8,411 nucleotides of DNA from CAZLAJ01 sp964644605 (lineage in GTDB: Bacteria > Patescibacteriota > Microgenomatia > UBA1406 > GWC2-37-13): the NCBI GenBank assembly GCA_964644605.1, contig CAZXWS010000024.1, positions 1 to 8,411 of the forward strand. Reading direction: 5' to 3'. This document shows positions 5,790 through 8,411 of this stretch, piece by piece; the stretch's first letter is position 1, and every line of letters begins with the position of its first letter. A model generated the notes under the pieces. The model was not told the origin of the DNA, ran no database searches, and saw nothing but the letters and a program-made list of their open reading frames with translations. The position numbers and the translations under genes were made by a program.

Positions 5790-6560
5790 TTATTTTTTCT
5801 TCTTAACAATTAATGCATTTGTCCACTTATCTTTTTTTCTTGTTTTTCTACCACGTGTTAATTTACCCCATGGTGTTTTTGAGTGCATACCCTCTCCTGA
5901 TCGTCCTTCTCCTCCGCCGTGAGGATGACTACGTGGATTCTGTGCAGTACCTCTTACGGTTGGACGAATACCCATATGTCTCTTTCTTCCTGCATTGCCT
6001 ATTACTTCTTCCTTATGTTCTAAATTACCGACAACTCCGACAGTAGCATAACACTCTGCTAAAATTCTTCTCACTTCCCCAGAAGGTAATTTAACTTGCA
6101 CATACTTATCTTCTTTTGCAATGACTACACCATAACTACCTGCACCTCGAATCATTTGACCACCATTTCCAGGATATAACTCGATATTATGTACTTCTAT
6201 ACCTAATGGTATGTTTTTAAGCGGTAGTGCATTTCCTACTTTAATATCTACATCTTTTCCAGCAATGATTTTATCATCCACTTTAAGATTTTTTGGATGT
6301 AATATATATCTTTTTTCGCCATCAGCATAATTGATGAGAGCTATATACGCGTTTCTATTTGGATCATATTCCACACCTATTACAGTGCCTTCAACATCAT
6401 ATTTATTGCGTTTAAAATCAATGACTCGATAATATCGTTTTTGTCTTCCACCTTGATGTCGTACCGTTACTTTCCCAGAGTTATCTCTACCTGAATGTTT
6501 TTTCAGGATTTGGATTAGTCCTTTATGGGGTTCTGTATGTGTAAATACTGATTTTTTCAT
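5790..6560 (-). CDS. rplB: 50S ribosomal protein L2 (uL2), short N-terminus
   Basis: L2 supports subunit association and the peptidyl-transferase centre. The 256-residue product is about 18 residues shorter at the N-terminus than E. coli L2: the usual start with the TxPGRR segment is missing, and it begins MKKSVFTHTEPHKGLIQILKK. An in-frame TAA (the L23 stop) four codons upstream excludes a longer start. The OB and KOW regions are present (VRHQGGRQKRYYRVIDFKR, 33-51; YADGEKRYILHPK, 78-90; GAGSYGVVIAKED, 139-151). The catalytic-centre loop reads GTAQNPRSHPHGGGEGR (204-220), where E. coli has GTAMNPVDHPHGGGEGR, so both histidines are kept but MNPVD is QNPRS. The basic C-terminus TRGRKTRKKDK is standard. 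Confidence 0.98.
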   Translation of the reverse strand: MKKSVFTHTEPHKGLIQILKKHSGRDNSGKVTVRHQGGRQKRYYRVIDFKRNKYDVEGTVIGVEYDPNRNAYIALINYADGEKRYILHPKNLKVDDKIIAGKDVDIKVGNALPLKNIPLGIEVHNIELYPGNGGQMIRGAGSYGVVIAKEDKYVQVKLPSGEVRRILAECYATVGVVGNLEHKEEVIGNAGRKRHMGIRPTVRGTAQNPRSHPHGGGEGRSGEGMHSKTPWGKLTRGRKTRKKDKWTNALIVKKKK

Positions 6561-6569
6561 AATGTATCG

Positions 6570-6857
6570 TTAGGTTTGTGGAAATAAATCAATTTTTCCT
6601 TCTTTTAACGTAATAATACCGATCTTCCTATCAGCTAATTTCTTTACTTTCATTCTTTTTCCAGTTTTTCTTTCTTTTCCTTTTCGTATTACTATTCGTA
6701 CGCTTCCTACTTTGACATTAAATAAGTTTTCTACTGCATATTGAATTTGATCTTTGTTTGCTTTTTCGGACACTTCAAACATATATTTTTTTTCTTTTAC
6801 AAGCAAAGAACTCTTTTCAGTAAGAACCGGTTTTAATAAAATAGTTTCTAATTTCAT
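6570..6857 (-). CDS. rplW: 50S ribosomal protein L23 (uL23)
   Basis: L23 lies at the tunnel exit and is the docking point for trigger factor and SRP. The 95-residue product is of usual bacterial size. It shows ILLKPVLTEKSSLLVKEKKY (6-25), MFEVSEKANKDQIQYAVENLF (26-46), VKVGSVRIVIRKGKERKTGKR (48-68, the flexible basic loop) and KKLADRKIGIITLKEG (72-87). Its ATG overlaps the L4 stop (ATGA). Its TAA stop is in the same frame as L2, three codons before the L2 ATG. Confidence 0.97.
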   Translation of the reverse strand: MKLETILLKPVLTEKSSLLVKEKKYMFEVSEKANKDQIQYAVENLFNVKVGSVRIVIRKGKERKTGKRMKVKKLADRKIGIITLKEGKIDLFPQT

Positions 6858-7567
6858 ACAGCTTTCGTAAAATGTTTTTTAAACTCTTCTACTGCACTTT
6901 TTACAAAGACGATATTTTTATATTGCAGAAGCTGATAGGCATTTACCTGCGTTGCGCTGACTGTATTAATATAAGGAATATTCCCGCTTGCACGCACAAC
7001 ATTATTTCGATTTTCATTCGTTAAAAGTACTAAAGTCTTCTTTTTTTCTGAGTCTATTTTGTTAAATAATCCAGCTATATTTTTTGTTTTAGGTTCCATT
7101 GCCAGTACTTCATCAGCTACAGCATAAATATTTCCTGACTTAAATTTGGAACTTAAGATACTGTAAAATACTTTCTGTTTTTGTTTTTTATTGATTTTAA
7201 GACTAAACTCGCGTGGTTGTGGCCCAAATGCTACTCCTCCGCCAACAAAAATAGGAGCTTTGCGTGAACCGTGTCGAGCACCACCTGTTCCCTTTTGTCT
7301 ATATACTTTTTTCGTTGTTCCCACCACTTCACCTCGTGTTTTGGTAGCCACTGTTCCCTGTCGCTGATTTGTAGTATAAACACGAATATACTGGGTTAAT
7401 AAACTTTTACTCGCTGGTTTAGCAATATTAAATATTTCCTCAGGAAGTTGCATATGCTCTTGTACTGTTCCATCTAATCCATATACAGGAATACTTAAAC
7501 CATCTTGTTTGACAACAGGTTTTTCAGTGGTTTTCTTTTGTGTTTCTGTTTTTTTTGTACGTGGCAT
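6854..7567 (-). CDS. rplD: 50S ribosomal protein L4 (uL4), N-terminally extended
   Basis: L4 reaches into the exit tunnel and, in E. coli, represses the S10 operon by both attenuation and translational control. The 237-residue product has the conserved loop TRGEVVGTTKKVYRQKGTGGARHGS (77-101, in two parts), then PIFVGGGVAFGPQPREFSLKI (105-125) and a less conserved C-terminal domain ending NIVFVKSAVEEFKKHFTKAV. Residues 1-22 are a K/T-rich extension ahead of the normal start region (LSIPVYGLDG, 24-33). The tunnel-facing loop is intact. The gene starts 16 nt after L3 and ends in TGA overlapping the L23 start. Because a likely attenuator precedes rplC, L4 is a candidate regulator of this operon; that is inference from E. 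coli. Confidence 0.97.
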   Translation of the reverse strand: MPRTKKTETQKKTTEKPVVKQDGLSIPVYGLDGTVQEHMQLPEEIFNIAKPASKSLLTQYIRVYTTNQRQGTVATKTRGEVVGTTKKVYRQKGTGGARHGSRKAPIFVGGGVAFGPQPREFSLKINKKQKQKVFYSILSSKFKSGNIYAVADEVLAMEPKTKNIAGLFNKIDSEKKKTLVLLTNENRNNVVRASGNIPYINTVSATQVNAYQLLQYKNIVFVKSAVEEFKKHFTKAV

Positions 7568-7583
7568 ATAGCAACAACAACTT

Positions 7584-8267
7584 TTAATCCGCTTTTACTA
7601 ATTTAACTAATGAACCTTTAGAGCCTGGTACGAGACCTTTAACGGTTATGGAGTCATCGTTTACTGCAATAACTTCCAGGTTTCTCACAGTTACTGTGTC
7701 TTGACCCATATGACCTGCCATTCTTTTTCCTTTGTAAATTTTTCCTGGAGTTGTCGTTTGACCGACCGAACCAGGAGCTCTTTCACGATCTGATTGACCA
7801 TGAGTTCTTGGTCCGCCGGCAAATCCATGTCTTTTTACGACACCTTGGAAACCTTTTCCTTTTGAGGTTGCAGTAACGTGTACTTTATCACCTTTTTGAA
7901 AAAATAGCGAAGGTTTAATCTCTTGTCCAATCTGTAGGGTTTGTTCTCCGACTGTCACGACATCTTTACCATCTGCATCAGTCGATTGCGCAATAGAAGA
8001 TTTTTTGTCGAAACGAAATTCGCGCAAAAAACGAAGCGGGGTTTCTATCCCCGCTTTTTTAATGGTACCAAAGGTTGATTTTTTAATATTTTTTTTGAGT
8101 CCAAATCCGAGTTGCATGGATTGGTATCCGTGCTTTTCTGTATCTTTTAGACCAATTAAATAACAAGAAGAAGTTTTAATAAATGTTACAGGGATTCTTT
8201 CACTTTTGTCATTATATTGCTGAGATGAACCTAATTTTTCTCCTAACATAAATCCTGACATATTCAT
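7584..8267 (-). CDS. rplC: 50S ribosomal protein L3 (uL3), first gene of the visible operon
   Basis: L3 is an early 23S rRNA binder whose loop approaches the peptidyl-transferase centre. From the ATG at 8267 the product is 227 residues. It shows LGEKLG near the start, IPVTFIKTS, the central signature ATSKGKGFQGVVKRHGFAGG, THGQSDRERAPGSVGQ, TPGKIYKGKRMAGHMG and the ending VKGLVPGSKGSLVKLV. The usual GMTxxF after GxKxG is GSSQQY. An insertion of about 14 residues precedes the central signature. The E. coli methylated Gln150 position is Thr. The ATG at 8261 (MSGFML) is equally possible. A TTG at 8300 would add a hydrophobic stretch without family support and begin in the U-tract of a hairpin. 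No Shine-Dalgarno site is seen for either ATG. Confidence 0.95.
   Translation of the reverse strand: MNMSGFMLGEKLGSSQQYNDKSERIPVTFIKTSSCYLIGLKDTEKHGYQSMQLGFGLKKNIKKSTFGTIKKAGIETPLRFLREFRFDKKSSIAQSTDADGKDVVTVGEQTLQIGQEIKPSLFFQKGDKVHVTATSKGKGFQGVVKRHGFAGGPRTHGQSDRERAPGSVGQTTTPGKIYKGKRMAGHMGQDTVTVRNLEVIAVNDDSITVKGLVPGSKGSLVKLVKAD
8026..8060. terminator. Terminator-like hairpin inside rplC
   Basis: A perfect 8-bp inverted repeat (AAGCGGGG at 8034-8041, CCCCGCTT at 8049-8056) with a 7-nt loop lies about 70 codons into L3. Read on the coding strand, the stem is followed by CG and six T's (8031-8026). Read on the other strand, the 3' arm runs straight into T's to 8060. It therefore looks like an intrinsic terminator in both directions. 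The codons involved include GCG, GGG and CCG, G/C-ending choices that stand out in this AT-rich gene. Being inside a translated region, it would normally be masked by ribosomes on the sense strand. Function is inferred only from shape. Confidence 0.4.
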
Positions 8268-8298
8268 TGCAAAAATTATTAAGTATCCAATAGAGGCC

Positions 8299-8322
8299 AA
8301 AAAAAATGCCCCAGATTGGGGC
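8299..8322 (-). terminator. Intrinsic terminator or attenuator hairpin before rplC
   Basis: On the minus strand the sequence GCCCCA-ATC-TGGGGC (8322-8308) forms a 6-bp, five-GC stem with a 3-nt loop, followed by A and eight U's (8306-8299). This is a classic intrinsic terminator in the direction of the operon. It ends about 30 nt before the L3 ATG. It can be the end of an upstream transcript or, if the promoter at 8393-8398 is real, an attenuator about 65-80 nt into the leader. On the plus strand the same stem is followed by only four T's. Confidence 0.7.
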
Positions 8323-8337
8323 TTTTGATGCCAATCC
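8313..8337 (-). promoter_or_regulatory. Candidate antiterminator pairing in the rplC leader
   Basis: On the minus strand GGATTGG (8337-8331) can pair with CCAATCT (8319-8313), giving six Watson-Crick pairs plus one G-U. The second segment includes most of the 5' arm and the loop of the terminator hairpin and the first base of its 3' arm, so the two structures exclude each other. That is the layout of a transcription attenuator. The pairing could be chance; energies were not computed. Confidence 0.35.
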
Positions 8338-8355
8338 GGAATTAATTACTTGTTA

Positions 8356-8378
8356 TTTTCCAATTAGACAATGGAAAA
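8356..8378. repeat. Inverted repeat in the rplC leader
   Basis: TTTTCCA (8356-8362) and TGGAAAA (8372-8378) are perfect inverse copies of 7 bp around a 9-nt loop. In the minus-strand RNA it would form an early, A/U-rich leader hairpin between the TATAAT box and the terminator hairpin. It could be an operator for a DNA-binding protein or a leader stem; nothing here decides. Confidence 0.4.
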
Positions 8379-8392
8379 ATATCATCGTTTTA

Positions 8393-8398
8393 ATTATA
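8393..8398 (-). promoter_or_regulatory. Candidate -10 box for the rplC operon
   Basis: A perfect TATAAT lies on the minus strand. With a normal spacer the -35 element would fall at or beyond the window edge (about 8415), so it cannot be checked, and there is no extended -10 TG. Transcription from here would start near 8386 and give a leader of about 120 nt before the L3 ATG. The region is AT-rich, so a chance match is possible. Confidence 0.35.
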
Positions 8399-8411
8399 TA
8401 CTAATATTTTC

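Larger units (their letters stand above)
8268..8411. other. Non-coding leader upstream of rplC; no rpsJ visible
   Basis: All three minus-strand frames meet a stop within the first 22 nt of this strand (by about 8390), so no gene on the operon strand covers the region between there and the L3 start. An upstream gene could at most end in the last 22 nt. The stretch holds the TATAAT box, an inverted repeat and the terminator hairpin listed separately. S10 (rpsJ), usually tight against rplC, is not here. Confidence 0.8.

Noticed and set aside
5789..5809. Upstream ATG at 5809 for L22
   Set aside because: It overlaps the end of L2 and adds MLRRKNN; the ATG at 5788 gives the family-like N-terminus directly after the L2 stop.
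379..6046. Plus-strand open frames of 60-94 codons opposite the ribosomal genes, and a short minus-strand frame at 4662-4853
   Set aside because: All lie antisense to or out of frame within well-identified ribosomal genes, have biased low-quality compositions and no recognisable motifs.
6854..6857. Alternative genetic code (UGA as glycine) as in some CPR groups
   Set aside because: UGA ends rplD and rplP at clean ATGA junctions and does not occur inside the conserved reading frames.
7985..7994. ATTGCGCAAT palindrome in rplC
   Set aside because: A 10-bp palindrome inside a coding sequence with no repeat or context; expected by chance.
8268..8300. TTG start at 8300 for L3 adding a hydrophobic N-terminus (ASIGYLIIFA)
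   Set aside because: The added residues have no counterpart in L3, the TTG abuts the U-tract of the terminator hairpin, and ATG codons at 8267 and 8261 give normal starts.
8341..8372. TTGTCT and a box 17 nt downstream as an alternative minus-strand promoter
   Set aside because: The downstream box TAATTA matches the -10 consensus poorly; the TATAAT at 8393-8398 is better.
8371..8411. Plus-strand ATG with 13 open codons (MEKYHRFNYILIF) as the start of a divergent gene
   Set aside because: Too short to support; an open run of this length is common by chance, and no ribosome-binding site or promoter is clear. Sequence beyond 8411 would settle it.

Overview
The window is one strand of a bacterial ribosomal-protein supercluster (the S10 and spc operons fused into one run). 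All genes lie on the minus strand, so transcription runs from position ~8390 down to 1. In transcription order: rplC (L3), rplD (L4), rplW (L23), rplB (L2), rplV (L22), rpsC (S3), rplP (L16), rpmC (L29), rpsQ (S17), rplN (L14), rplX (L24), rplE (L5), rpsN (zinc-type S14), rpsS (S19), rpsH (S8), rplF (L6), rplR (L18), rpsE (S5), and the first 47 codons of rplO (L15), cut by the window edge. That is 19 genes with no unrelated insert. The longest internal gap is 25 nt, and half of the junctions are stop/start contacts of 2 nt or less or ATGA overlaps.

The DNA is AT-rich. S5 is followed directly by L15 with no L30 gene, canonical Shine-Dalgarno sites are absent, and several proteins are trimmed (L2 N-terminus) or carry lysine-rich tails (L22, S17, L4). 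Together these suggest a member of the Candidate Phyla Radiation/Patescibacteria; a Microgenomates-like affiliation is my guess only. TGA closes rplD and rplP, so UGA is a stop here, which argues against the code-25 groups (Gracilibacteria, Absconditabacteria).

The most unusual point of layout is rpsS. It is missing from its near-universal place between rplB and rplV, where only 1 nt separates the two genes, and sits between rpsN and rpsH instead. S14 and S19 touch each other in the 30S head, so the move pairs two assembly neighbours.

Upstream of rplC (8268-8411) there is a short non-coding leader. It has a TATAAT box, an inverted repeat, a compact GC-rich hairpin followed by eight U's, and an upstream segment that can pair with the hairpin's 5' arm and loop. 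This resembles a transcription attenuator for the whole operon. A second terminator-like hairpin lies inside the rplC coding sequence (8034-8056). S10 (rpsJ) is not within the 144 nt before the L3 start. I see no tRNA, rRNA, mobile element or CRISPR array.
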